From assembly GCF_026212465.1 (NCBI RefSeq), contig NC_080063.1, positions 7,387,702 through 7,451,701 on the forward strand: DNA of 64,000 bases. The letters are read 5' to 3'. A model generated the notes under the pieces. It did no database searches. It worked only from the letters and a program-made list of their open reading frames with translations, and had not been told where the DNA came from. Source of the stretch: Amaranthus tricolor. Taxonomy: Eukaryota; Streptophyta; Magnoliopsida; Caryophyllales; Amaranthaceae. Shown one piece after another: positions 10,601 to 25,600 of the stretch (within the stretch, counting starts at the first letter, position 1; each line of letters opens with the position of its first letter). The translations under genes and the position numbers were made by a program.

Positions 10601-13600
10601 TCCATTCATTCAACATGCAGAATATTTCACATATTACTGTGTAACAAGAAACTTTCCAGGCGTACAGAAGGCGGAACTTTTAACAGGCATAAGAGCCGAT
10701 AGTTGAGCATCAATCTAGAACTAAAAGCAGAACAAAACATCCTTCGAAATTCAAGCACCCACAAAGCTTACAAGCACTAACCTAAGAAATTCTAAGGTCT
10801 TGGGACATGTAGACCACAATAACTTTTTGAAAAATAATTTTGTAGTTTATCCTATTTCCAAAATTTAACCAAGACTTGATGCAGACACATTCTGGAATTT
10901 TGGGTCAGATAATGTGTGGTCCATTAATGCTCATCTGTTTTGCATCATATCAGGGAATCATTCAAAAACAATCAACTACAATAATATTTTATGACCTCAA
11001 TCCCACTAAGTGGCTCTAACCGAGGTAGGATCAGGGGTTCGATGAACACCTTCGTTTTAATGGTGTCGGGTGCAATGAGCGTATAAGGGTCCTGGAACCT
11101 AGTTGCAAGGTGAAAGCGAGAGCTTCTTGTAGGCAAGGGACTTTTTTGCTCTAAAGCTGATGAGATAATTCTAAAACACATTTATACTCAATATGATTTT
11201 TATATTGCAATTGCATAAAATATTAAAATCATTTGTTATCAATGAGCTACGCCACTAATATAACGTGAAATGGCACAAGAGAAGATTAAAATATGATGAA
11301 ACTACAAGAGAATAAGAAAGACTCAAGAAGAAAGAAAAATCAAAGAAAGGGAAAATTGAAAGGCAGAAGATAAAATTAAAAGAAAAAACACCTGAAAGAA
11401 GTCAACAGAAAATAGCAAAGGAAAATTAAAAAAGAAAAAAAAAAATAGTATAAGCCATAGAAAGAGAAGAAAAAAAAATGAAGTTTAGCAGAAAATGAAA
11501 AAAGTCCGCAAATTTTTAGTCTTAGAAGTGCATGCAAATCCTTACTTTAACAATCCACTTTTTCTCTATTTGAAACGAAGAGCAAACCCTTTTTCTTTCT
11601 TTCTCTTCAAAGAAGACAACTCTTTGTCATTAAAAATGTTCTCTAAGCGCAAGGCTACAAAATGGGCCTTCCATATTTGGTTGAGCCCATACTAAGAAAA
11701 GGTGATTTTTTTGGTGCTTGTCTTGGAGGCTGAGGGCTGAGGCGTACTTGTTAAAAATAAGTTGTACAAACTACAACCTTGTAATAACAAAGGGACTCTT
11801 TCCCCTTAACCCTTGAATACAAACATGATATGCAACTTCACACAAATAAGAAGCACATGACTTAATGAGTTATTTATTATATTCCATTATAATCCAAAAC
11901 CAAAGATCAACATATTTGGCTCCTACAGAAAAACAATCAACCAAAACATCTTACAAAAAATTAATTGTAATGCTTGTAAAGAAATCTAGTTGAAGACTAA
12001 TGAGAAAGAATCTATTTACACAGCCTCCCCTCAAAGATTACAAAGAGCCAATTTCAAGCAGCCTTGATTTTAATATTCCAGCATAGAGATGGCATAAACT
12101 AGAAAAAACATTTACCTTTTTCCATCAATGCAAAATCTCAATGCACCACTTGATAACTCACCAACCGCTTCAACTGAAAAAGTTGATAACCCCTCATTTT
12201 CAATAAATTGATATAGCTTAATCCAGCAGCAGAGCAGAGGACATCTCTTCCATTCAGCATCAATCAGGCGACCATAGAATCCATGACTGTCCTGCACTCT
12301 TCCTGGTTGGTTCTCCCAGATATTTCTAGACTTGATAAATTGGAAAGCGTCGAGCAAGGCTCTCTGACCTTCAGCATGGGTAACTAGTCCTTTAAAAGTT
12401 GCTAAACAAGCAAGCAATTCATTTCCAACAGGTAGATTCTGCAATTTTGAATGTAAAAAATCAAACTAAAGAATCACAACATGAATAATGCAAGGCTATA
12501 CTGAAAGATAGAACACCCGCCACTAAAACATAGCGCTGACGTAGAAGTTTGCTTAAACAGCCATGCCATAAAAATCCATGTATTGTAACAAGTGCATCAG
12601 TAGATATGATTTCAGAAATTGAACTAATGTACATTGATTTTAATTAAAAAATGTTGCACAAAAAACTCAACACAAAATAAATTAGTTGCAAAAATACCTG
12701 AAAAAGCTTGAACACATTGTTCAAAATAATGGTAGAATCTTCAGTAGTCAAGGTCCAATTGCTACAAAAAACATAAAATATTCTAAGGCATCTTGTAGGT
12801 AACTTGTACGTATTGCAATATAGAAAAGATCAACAGAACAACCACATCTTTCAAAAACTATATATATTTAAATTTTTGCCGTGTCTGTAAATTTTATTTT
12901 TGTGATCAAATCCATATGTGTTCCTAAGAGACAATAAAGTGATACTCTCACGTTCCACATATTCACTTATATCGGGTTTGACAAGGGCACATAAATCTGA
13001 ATAGGGCCATCCATAGGGATCAACAAGTAGAGTAGTTTGATTGGATTGAACTCAAGCGTGATCAACTACAAAATGACATATTTATATCAAATTGAATGAT
13101 TAAGTAAGCACCACTTGAGTAACAGACCTGCATTTTTAGCACCTTGATTTAGCTCTTAGTATATGAATAATTATTAAAATAACAATACTATACTTCAAAG
13201 AGCTTTATGATGAAGTCTTATTCTATTATTTCTATAGGAGGATAGAAGAATTTTCAATGATCGATTTCTACAAGTAGAGGTGCTATTGGAGAAGGTGGTC
13301 TTTTTGGTATACTTTGAGCTAAGGCACATGGATCGTTTAACCATTGCTCTCTTGATGATTTAGGTAAAAGTAATTGGAATGTGATGTTGTAGCTATGTTT
13401 ATTTGCCTTTTGGGATTTCTCATTCCATTGATGTATGACGTATTCCTTCATTAACAAAATTTTTTCATCATCAAAAAAATTATTGTCTTAAATAATTAAT
13501 TTAATACTAGAAATGAAAAAGTTTGAGATTGTAAAATATTGTAATCATTATAATTTGAAACGTCATCGATTTAGCTCATTTTTAGGTTTTTGTCAAGTCA

Positions 13601-16600
13601 AAGTAACTAGCTTAAATTTAATTTAATAGAAAAATTTCGATTCAGTTTAAGGATTTTCATAATTAAAGCCTAAAGATGAAATAAGTTTTATATAAGCAAA
13701 TGAATTTAATATTCATAATTGTGAAATTCCTAAATTATCCTAAATAACTCTAAGATTTAACTACCCTCCAAGAGCCTTAATTTCTTTACAAATAGGATTT
13801 ACCCACCCACACCCACACACATCAACGATCAACCACCACTTCTTCCTTCCTCTCATTCTCCATAGACAGACAATTAAGGTCCCTTAAGTAAATTCTTCAT
13901 TTCATCACCATATTATAATTGATTAAGTTCATTTAACTAATACACACTAATTGAGCTTGTTTTTTTACTGAAGGTCATTCACACAAAATAGTGTTTTGTT
14001 TCTTGATTATTATGGTTTGACTGATGTTTTGGGGTGTTTCCATGCATCAATCAAACACTCTGATCCTGTTTCATACTGTAAAGGGAGATTTTAACTTAAT
14101 TCTTGTCATCCAGCAGTGGCTAACAGAACACATGCTAGTCATTCATGGAAAAGTAGAAATACATTAATAAAGTTGGTAAACAATTGCTCATTTACTAACC
14201 CATCAAGTAGCTTATGTGGCAGCTGAGCAGATAGAGAATCACAAATCATCGACAAGGACCTCAACGCAGGTACACAGCAATTATAGATACTGGATCCCGG
14301 CTTCACATGAGAATTGATTCCCTCAAGCACCTTCGTCAAAATGTGGAGAGTACCGGCTTTCAGTAACAATGGCTGAAGATAAAGAAAATATCAGCAAAAA
14401 AAAGAGTGCATTAAAAGACATGGTTAAGATGAAAAAGAGCAGAAGAATAAAGCACCTTGGCAGTTGGATGTTCAAGCAAGAGAGAGACAAACTCCAGCAA
14501 CTTTGAGCCCTGCACAACAAAATAACACATTAAAGATATGCAACCCATCATGAATTCATGATCAAACCACAGTCAAACAATATATCAAAGTACCTTGTAA
14601 GCATCTATCTCATCAGGAGAATTTTCAATCAAGTGATTCTGAATCCACGAAATAATAGGATGCAGAAGCACGATAGCATATTCAGATCTCTGACGTGCAA
14701 TACGAAGTATGAGCACTCGAAGCATATCTTGTACCACAACCATAGTCTACAGAAGAAAAAACAATAGATTTAATACAAGGACACACATAATAACATCAAA
14801 AACCCATATTCCATACCCTGGTATTCACTTTTTATACCCCCAAATGCAAACATTTTTTTCCAAGAAAAATTGTAACATACAAGTGTAAGATCTCCATAAG
14901 AAAGATATAGGTATTGAAGGTGCTAATTGCATGAAATTAATCCCAAGTAATCCCCTAGACAAAGGAAACTAGACATATAACAAATACTTTGAGTGAAACG
15001 CATAAGTCAACGTGATAGATTTCCCATACACAAAAACGAAAACTCGACAGATATGAGGCAACATAGATATACAAAAATTTCAGAGAGATACATACACTAA
15101 CAGCATAATGAAGAACAACTTGTGCGATTTTGTCAAGGTGTGGACTCAATTGAACAAGAAGAACCTCAACATATGGGTGCTCTAGGTACCAGTTCACTTT
15201 CGTCTCCTCTAGAGGCCCTAACAATGTCCCCACAGCCAATGCTCGAGCAGGTGTCAGCAAGGGCATACCATTCTTCCAATGCCAGACACCCTCATCAGGA
15301 AATAGATCAATCTAACAAAAAGAAAAACAAAAGAAAGAGATAGTTCAGCTCGGCAGTATTAAATATCAAGAACAAGAGATATTCACAAAGAACAACCCAC
15401 TAAAAATCTGTGCCAAGAAAATATTATTTCTTTCCCACCAGACTGTGCAAAGGAAATTCACAAAACTTTACACCAATATAATTTGAAAGTAAAATGTAGC
15501 AAACCTTAAAAATCCAAGAGGCTAAACAAAGATCCATACCAGTAAACACAACATGCTGCATGTTTCCTTGGGGCCCAATGTCAACAAAGAAGCCGCCTGA
15601 ACACTGTCAAGAAGAGTGTGGAAAAGACCAGGAGTCCAAGCATATGCAGGCCAACAAGCAAGAGCCGACACAATCAGATGACAAACCGTTTCCAAACCAA
15701 GTGCAGAATCAGGATAAGATGAGGATAGATCCACAGCACAAGCTGCTAACTTGGGACTGCAAGATGCACAGTTTCATTCAATTCCATCCTTTTATTAAAC
15801 CTAAATATATATAGCATTTGTAATTAGAGATCTGAAGATAAGTGACAAATACCTTAACTCACGATGCAGCCTTAGGAGGACATTCATTAATTTTGTATTT
15901 CGGAGTTGTTCCTTAGCTTCCTAAAACAGAAATAAAATGTCACATATACTCTTATGCTAAAAAACAATGCAAAAATTTAGTCTCATAACAGGACTAGCAA
16001 TGGATATATCAAACATAAAGGGCACAGTGCGGTTGTAATTAATACAAAATAATTTTGAATTAAAGAACTGCTAAGAGATGATAAATATTATCAGAAATTT
16101 AAACTCCGATACTACACCTTCAACATTTAAAAGAAAAGTCAAAGTAACAACGATATTAAACTTAATTAATCATATATACAGGTATCAGAATAGAAGCAAA
16201 ACTGTTCACTGATTAGCTCTATTAGTGGCTGGCAAGAGATTATCTATCACCTGAAATTCTCTGTTAACAAATTCTAGAAAGCAACTAACGATCCAGCTCG
16301 TGTGGGTTGAAAAAGATCAAAATCTAGCTATAATGCAATGCTACTCATTGGTATTGTTGCATCAGGAACTTCTAACAAAGATGTAATCTAGCAAAGATAT
16401 TAAGCTACGTTTACTCCTTCAAAATTGTTGTATAAGAAAAAACATAGTCGAGCGGAATCTTATTTGATGCAAAATTTCATAGTATCAATATTTTGTAATT
16501 TTTACTTGTGCACTATTGAAGATATTAAGGGTAAGGTAATGCATTAAATAGCCTGAAAACAAGTGCAAAACTATCAAAAACCAGGGGAAGTATATGCAAA

Positions 16601-19600
16601 ACTGCTGATGAAAATATTATACATCTATTTTTTTGATTGCTTATGTGCATTGGAGTTTGATAGAGCTCGCAAACTCTCAAAGAACACAAACTTTATAGAT
16701 CAGGTTTATCATTTATGTTACTGCCACCCCAAAGTTTTTTACATGGTGCGGATTCAACAGAAATCTGAAATTCCAGAGCAGAAGATCCACTAAAACTTCT
16801 ATGTAAAAACTTTGTATTAGACTTGTACATAAAACTGTGTATATGGGGGGTTTTCGGGGGAGGTCTAGAATATGATGACTCTTCTCCCAACCCTTCCAAA
16901 AAAGTAGGGGAGAATAATACAACGATGATTCTTCCTTTGTTGTTCATGTCTATCCAAGTTCTTTTACATGTTGAAATTATAACTTTAAAAGCTGCAAAAA
17001 AGATTCTGCAGTAAATTCAGCAACGCTAGCCCAATCAACTATGTCTGTAGACGCTTTCAAGAATCCAAATATACAAGAACATACTATCTATAAAAAAAAC
17101 ATTCAGGCCACCAACACTGCATCTAATCAATCACCATCTTAATATGATGTTTGAATTGTATACCGAGTGAAAATGTGCATATATAGAACAGATATGAAAT
17201 TTGAAATATTTTCCCAACACCTTTAATCTTTGAAGAAGCTCCAAAAGCAGTAGAAGCGAAGGAATCAAAAGATCAATCAAGTACTTTTCTCTATTGCGCT
17301 CCAGCAATAAATCAGATGTAGAACTGCACTCTACACCATCATCGACAAGATAATCTGTTCCAACAAATCATATCAAGGCTTAAAATCAGTAATAAGAAAA
17401 CTTAAGATAACAGAGCACTGACGAAACCAGTTTTACACGAAACATAGATTTTGTACAAGAAACGAAAAACGTTAATTCCGTATTTCGAAAACTTAGGAAA
17501 TGAAATTAGATCCCATAGAAGCTATGATAGAGCCATGATGTTGTCCATATATATTGATCGTAAATATGGTATAAAGTATATAATCATAACTAACACTAAC
17601 AATAAACCAAAAGTCTTATATCACAAAAGTAGAACATAGTATAACCACAGTTCATAACAATAAAAGAAAAAATAAACACAAGCTTTTCCATTCTGATGTA
17701 AACGAGAAACGTTAACCAAGTGTTTTTAATGGAGTTTCCATAGCTCTACGGTATGAATGGTTCAAAAGCCAGTACGGGGAAGAGTTGTGAATTTCGCACT
17801 TCAATGAACATAACTACAGCCCTAAAAAAAGGTTATATTATAGGACAAAATGGATATTAACAATCTAACCTATTTCTCATTCGCTAAAAATAAACCAACC
17901 TTTAGATTATTCTTAAATAATCCCACCTGTTGCATGTCTCAGCTAAAAATGTACCAAACCTATATAAATAATATTTTATTTATAGTCATTCAGCCATAAA
18001 ACTCTGGTTTTCATTCAGGTTGGGGACATTTTCATAGTGAATGAGATTATAGAAGAAAAATCAAAAGGTGTATTTTTAGCATATGCGCAATAAGCTGAAT
18101 TATAAATGCCAATTTTTCCTAAACTATATTGTAATCAAGTCATATGTTGCTTCATCCCTACACTTGTCCTCTCCCCCACCAAAAAGAAAAAAAATTCATT
18201 CCCAACCAAAATAACATTTCTGTCATCTTAAAATTAGTTTTCCACCCCCATGAATTTTCAGTTGAATCATCCCAACCTAGCTCAAACCTAATCTTCTCAA
18301 GTATACACAACAGTTTAGCAACTAAGATGCTTGGAACTTCCTTGAAGTTTCTACTTCCCACAAAACCTCCCATGGGTAAGTAAAACTTCCGATGGGATCT
18401 TAACTTCTGGTGGTCAACCAAAAAGTTTTCATAGAAAAAACAAATTGACGGGAAGAAGAAAATTCGACAACTAACCCAAGTAATAGTAACCACAAAAGTA
18501 ATGAGTATCCCTCTAGCAGATCAGCCAAAACAGTAACCAAAAACTGATCTTATTGATAAATTAACAAGAAAGATACAATGGGATGTTCGAGTCTCCCAAA
18601 TACTCTTACTGTTTCCACTTCAGTTCCTAGTCAATACCTGCCTCTAACATCCCATACTCCCCTCTATTTATAAGATATGGGAAGGGGAAAACAAACAAGA
18701 ATAAAGGATAATAAAAGACTAACTAACAAAACAACCTAAAATAACAACTCTAACTAACTTTTATTTATTTACTTTACTTATGAGCTTATGTAGTTTCCCA
18801 TGCATGACAATACCCGCTGCCTAAAGATCTGCCTTGTCCTCAAGGGGGGTAAAAAGTTACTCGGGTCAAAATGAGGATATTCAGACTTAGGCCATTTACA
18901 CCTGGAGCACTTATAAACCCGATTAAGTACTTGAGTGTGCCTTCAAGATTGAAGGGTTTGTAGAGGTGGGTTAAAGTGAATAGGCTGAGAAAAAATGGAT
19001 TGGAAAATTTTTTAAAAGGGCTGAATGTCTTTAATATATCAACCAAGACCCGAACCGAGACTAGATAGTTAACACACACTAAGGGACAATTCAAGTCTGC
19101 CCCACGACTAGAAAAGGACAATTCCTTATTATTCATTATTCAATATCAAAAAGCTAAGTAAACATTACAAGGGTGGCTCTATATATAGCCTAAGCCCAAC
19201 AAACAACTACCAAATAACAACTATTCTAACTAACAAAACACAAAGACTAATTAATAGTGAAATGTCGATAATGCCCTTGGACCCTTTGACCCGATTCATC
19301 ACACCCTCACTTTCTAAGAAATATCTTTTTATTTTGAATGGGGAGGGAGGGGAATAAAACTCCTTCTATGTAGAAAATTTATCTTGTGAACAATATGATA
19401 ATAAAGCACAAACAACTCAGGCAATTGGTGATAGGGCCTAGGATAGTCATACCAAGTAACAAATTAAACTTAGATTATTAGCGATGCTAGTAACAATGAA
19501 ATTACCATAATTGTTGGAAAATCTCTCAAGCATCAATCTGGAGTTGACAAGAATGACATAGATGACTGTCATGGCACCTTCATCAAACAATGATGCAGCA

Positions 19601-22600
19601 ACGTCCTGTTACAAAAAAAACACAAACCTTTCGTACACCTCTAAAAATTAAAATTTTTAAAAATTTAATGACCATCGTTACCACAATGCCAATAAGAGGC
19701 TCCCACTACGTGAGGTTTGGGGGTCGGATGTATCAAGCATCCTTTATTAAACATATTTGTCACAGAAATTGTCAAATAATGGTGAGCCTCTGTTGTCCTA
19801 AACCAGACAACTTTAAACTGCAGCTAGACAGCACACGCAAGAACAAACCTACCCAAATTCCACCAGATAGATATACATAACCATAATCCATCATATCACA
19901 CAAGCCATAGAAAAATGAAACAAGATCACATACCGCATTCTCAGATATTTGCGCCAAAATTCTCATTGCTGTGATTAGCTGAGCGACAGATGAATCGCGA
20001 AGTGTAACACCATCAAACGACTTATCCGTAACAAGTTTCCCAAGCAGACTTTCAACAACATTGACATCAGATTCACTAGAAGAATCTCCCACTACATTTT
20101 CCACATCCATAGTGTCTGAGACCAAAATGTTTGTAGAGGTTATGTGTGCATCACCTCCTGAGGCCAAAACTGCAGCATAACGTAGAAGTCCAACAGCCCC
20201 ATTTTTATGGTAAACAACCCCGGCATCTATCCATTCCAACAGCCTACTTGGGGCATCTTTTCGACTGGATCCAGGAGATGATGAATGCACAGCTTTATGA
20301 AGATCTGTTACATGATTAATCCAGACACTCATGGAAGATGAAGCTGAATCTGTAACAATGATCTCACAAATCTCAGCAGCAGCATGAAAGATTGCAAGAT
20401 TCAAAGGAGTTCCTGGAAACCACAAGCCAAAGTGCTCTGTCACTGACAAGATTTTAAGAGAATATCTCGGTACAAGAATTTCATATTAGATTACCACAAG
20501 TCAAAGAGATTGATTCCAATTCCTTGGCAGAATGCAGTGCTTCGATCAGAATTGTAATAGCCTGCGAATTCAAAATTGGCATCTTTAGAGTGATGAATAA
20601 CAGGAAACCCAAAAAGAGTATACACAACAGAAAAACAGTTATCATATACTTCAATCGTGTTTAAGAACGCTAATCCTGACATTCTTGAACCTAGAAATCA
20701 TTACTGATTTAAAGGATAACCAAGAGAAAAGCCTTATTATGAATTAAGCATACAGACCAACACCTTATATGGCGCAATATCCTTACTATCTTAAATATTT
20801 CACATGTCTTTACTCACCATATGTATATACCTATTAAGCCGGAAACACGAGGAAGAGAAATGTTGTTAAACTAAGAATACACCAATAATCAAAAACGTGC
20901 ACTTGGATGATAGGGAGCGCCTATAGCTAAGGCGCACAGCAGGAGTGAAGCGATCTATAATTGAAAGTTGAGGAATCAGCGAGTAAAATATGAAGCAGAT
21001 CATAACTAAGCACCAGCTGTTCCTTATGTCCTTGTGGTGCGCTTTACTGAAATTGCTTTGCACAGGCATACTTCAATTTCAGCTACTGAGCACCTTTTAA
21101 ACTCTGATAACAAGAGTGTAGTGTGTACACCGTATAATTCAAATTTTACAAACAGAATTAATTTCGGAGTGTTGATTTAGAAGAAAATGGTGACTAAAAC
21201 TGGTTTAAATTTATGTATTCAAGGGTAGGAGTTTTTCTTCTTTGGACAAACAAAGGCTCCATTCAGGTCTTGTTTTCTTCGACTTACACAAATATGATCA
21301 AAAAATGAGTATTTTTCGAAAATTATGAGTTCATAATCATATCAAGTGATTATGATTAAGAAAAAAAAGTCTTCAGTAAAATCAGTTGAACATATTAGAA
21401 TTTATATGTAAATCAAGAAAAAAAGTCTTCAGTGAAATCAGTTGAACATATGCAAATTATTTACTTTGTATCATTGCAAATTTTCACAAAGTTCTGGTCA
21501 AAGATATTCATACCTCAGGAAAGTGCGTGAAAGCCAGTAATGCTTGACGCCCACCATCAGACCTGCATATGATTTGCATAAATGAACAAAACCTAAGAAG
21601 GAAAGTGGTCGTAGTAGAAACAGAGATTTTATCCAAACTACGCAGAGTGTTGTCAATTATTAATAGCAAATAAATACATAAAGAGAAATGCAGCACAAAG
21701 TACTGTAATAAAGTTGAGGCAAACTTTTAAGAGATCTAAATTCTAACATATTCATTCAACATAACTTTCTCAATTCCATTGCTTCCCATCAGAATAGAAC
21801 TTTATGCATCATTTATAACTTGGATGAAAGGGAAAATCAAAGACATGAAGCATGCGCATCTGCAAAAAATATTGCACGAAAAAGGCAAGAATTTTTGTTC
21901 TTTTTTTTTGGGGGGAGGGGGTAATTCAGTCGAGTTAGGGTGATGAAAATTTGGTGTGTGTAGCAAGCCTTATCCTTTAAGTTGTTGTCAGTTTACCTAA
22001 ACTGTTTCCATATTTTCCATTTTATTAAGTGCCCATGCTTCAGTTACTCTAGCTTGGCTGCATAGTTGATTAAGACACAAATTAAGGAAATTGCTACAAG
22101 CCCTTCAATTAGCTTCAAGAATTATGGATAAGAAGTTTAGAGTAGAAATATTAGATAATTTATATTTATCAACACAGGTACACCTATGTCATTATTTCCC
22201 ACCTTCATACCCCTCCAAGGAAGATATTTATCTTTATCCATAACCATAATCCACAACATTAATCAATAAGTCCCTAGTAGACAAGTGCAATGGGACGAAT
22301 ACGGGCAAAACGGACCAGATCAAGCCGGAGATTGTCTCACGTTGACTACTCTGCATAGAAAAAAAATTGTGCATACCGTCACGATTACGGTAACAATCGG
22401 GATGTCTCATTGCCCACCTCACGGTGTTGTGACTAGTTTTGCAAGTAATGCAATGTGAATCATTAACTCGAAAAATATTCACTTTATTCTAATTCAAGTT
22501 TCTAGAATATATGTTTAATTTAAAGGGATAAGGCATCCTTAAAGCTCTGAAAATTACAAAAAGAAACTCCAATCTTTCCGACAAAAGTCTCCTAACAAAT

Positions 22601-25600
22601 ATTTCAAAAATATACCATTAGCCTTTGACGAAAGCTAGGATAAGAGCTTGACTCTCGCTCAAACTACACGTAACGAAAGAAATCTATCCTTAAGCATTCT
22701 TCTATTTCACTCTTTCCAAATGGCCTAAAGAATGGCAATGATGTAATATCTCCAACGATGGATAAGGTGACTCTTAAATCCAAAACAAAAAAATCTCATT
22801 TAAAGCAAGGTTCCAATTCTCTAAGGTTCCATCCAAAGCTCTCCAACGATGCTTGATAATTAGCTCCAAAGATTTCTAGCAAATTTGCTGATTATCATTA
22901 TCTTCCAAGATGTATAGGACACAATACACCATTGAGGATTAATACAAGATGTCTTATTTGAAGATTATTTAAAGGGTTTGTGTTTGCTCAAAGACACGAG
23001 CCACAAGAAAGCTCTAAATTTGAGGGGAACATTAGCTCTCCAAATCAATGTGGATAAAAAAAATGCGGCAGATTATGAGAAAATCGAAAAAGAATCAAAA
23101 TCCTCTTATCTGGGTTAGAAAAGGGATGAAAGTTTTCCAAATGGAATGAGGTTGAATAAAGGACTCGCACAGAACATTGCCATAGGGTCATAAAGCTATG
23201 AAGAGGGTCATTGAACACCGCCAAAAAAGTGCACAAGCATACTCAAAAAACCATTTTGACTATCTTTCACTTTCTTATGAGTACCATAGGGTAAAAAAGA
23301 AAAGGCATTTGCACATGATGTTTTGTTTAAATCCGGAGATGATGTATAATAAAGTACCAATGATTATCATTCCAATAAAACAAACAAAATAAAATAGAAG
23401 TTTTGATTATATTTCCCTTTCTTATATTAAAATACCAATGACTATTCAAATCTGAAGACGTATGATAAAAAACCAATGATTATTAGACTAATAAAACAAT
23501 AAAGGGAAATAGAGGTAATGATTATCTTTCCCTTCCTTAATCCTTTAAACAAAATGCCCCTTAAAGTCTAAATTCAAATCTATCAAATACAATTTAAAGT
23601 TGGGAAAAGAATTTCAAAATACATCTCATACATCCTCCTATAATCAGGCTTCGGTATTGAATTTAATAGATAGTTGTGATATTTACCTAGAAAGACCACA
23701 AAGCTCCCACAATATCCAGAGAAGCTCTTCAGAACATGGTGTTGCTGTAAGCAAGCGATCAACATTATTAACCTGATATGGGAAAAAGCACCTAGAAGTT
23801 AATAACAACCACTCCAAAATTGAAAGTCATAAAAAAACATCAGGGGGTAAAACAAGAAATGGATAAGCAAGGACAGATTGATGAAACTAATATCCAATAT
23901 GTACACTAACCACCCTTAAATGCATCTCAAGATTTATTCCAATATCTCGTAGTCGACAAAAGAACCCTTTTGATATCAAAACAGAAGCATAACGAAGAGG
24001 AATAAAATCATTGACATCGTCATCACCCTTGAAAGCATGAATAATTGTGGAGGACAGGTCAGGATGTTGCAAAAGGAAGACAAGACCTGCCAAAACATAA
24101 GTTAATAACATCACAAAGTATATAATTTCACATTCCCTTTTAGTTGACCTCCAGTTACACAAACAGCTGTCACATATCAGATGGGATGGGGCATAATCAA
24201 AGGAATAGAGGGGGTAAATAGAAAGGAGAACAAAAAAGGAACCTATAATAACCTGAGCGGCAGAACATAAGTGAAAGGAGTGTTGCTTCAATAGATGATG
24301 TCACATCCAAAACAGCTTGGAGAGCATGTCCTCTTTCAGACCACAACTCTGACGATGACATTAATGCAACTGATAATGGAAGAAACCCTCTCTCCTGCGT
24401 ATAAAATAAAAAGCATCAAATCCATCAAATGAATAGCAATAAGATCAGCCCGATAAAAAGTTCAATAAGAGCTGAACTAGTTAAAGCCCAGGTAAAGTGC
24501 AACAGCATGAGGTACAACATTCATATGTTAATGTCTGTGCTTAGTTATGCCATAATTCTCAAGAATCAACCATCTAATCGGCTCAATATGACACTATATG
24601 GTATTTCTATCTTATTTCGGTTTTCTGATTGAGAATTTCCCACGTTGACATCATTGCAAGCAACCATTTGTTTTATGATTATAAGGTTCACTCATACTTC
24701 CTCCGTCCCAATCAATTTGCTACAATTTTTTGTTTTTATTTTCCCCAATAAATTTGCTAATTCTTATTTTTGAAAATGGTCCCCTCTACTAGCTTTTATT
24801 CTCATCCATTCCACACATTTCTTCTCTTTTAATATCATCGAAACAATTCAAATTTATTGTCGTATTCTCCCAATAAACCAAGACTTCTCTTAGAAAAGTG
24901 CATTTGCTACAAAGTAGCAAATTTAGTAGCACCTTGGTTCTTTCCCTACGGATCCATTCATCATAATGAGTTCCATACAGCAGGGATGAAGATTTATGAA
25001 AAAATAGCAACACCTTTTAGAGCTATTTTCAGCTATATTGCAACAATAGAAGATGGTGAAAGATAAAAGTAAAAATATACTGAACTGTATTACTCCCTCC
25101 ATTGGTCAATGTTGTTCCCACAAGGAATACTCACGGGAATTAAGAAAGATGGAATCTTTGTGATTGGAGTAATAATAAGGTAGATAATAGAAATACTTTA
25201 TATTGGTTTTAATTGTAAATGAGAACATATAGGGACCACATGAATAAAATCAAATGAAAATAGTAAAAGATAAAGATTCTTTGTGGATGAGATATTTATA
25301 TTGATTTTAATTGTAAGTGGGGAGCATGTAGGGACCACAAGAATAGAGTATTGAGATTTATTAAAAAAAAAAAAAAAAAAAAGTAAGGACAACTTTGTCC
25401 AGTATGTAAATAAACTTATAAAGGGTTGAATAATGACCAAAATTATGGGATGAAAACAGAAAGATTCTTTGTGGAAACAACAAATGAAACAACCCGAAAT
25501 GACAAATGAGAACATCATATAGGTACGGAGGGAGTAGCAGGTAACATCTATGTGGCTAATAAACTAACAGAATCAGACACATAACAAAAATCTTCCACAA

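Noticed and set aside
10990..11160. A tRNA or organelle-derived insert suggested by the higher GC and GGGTTCGATGAAC
   Set aside because: No cloverleaf and no plastid or mitochondrial gene sequence could be recognised. It is left as an unclassified repeat patch.
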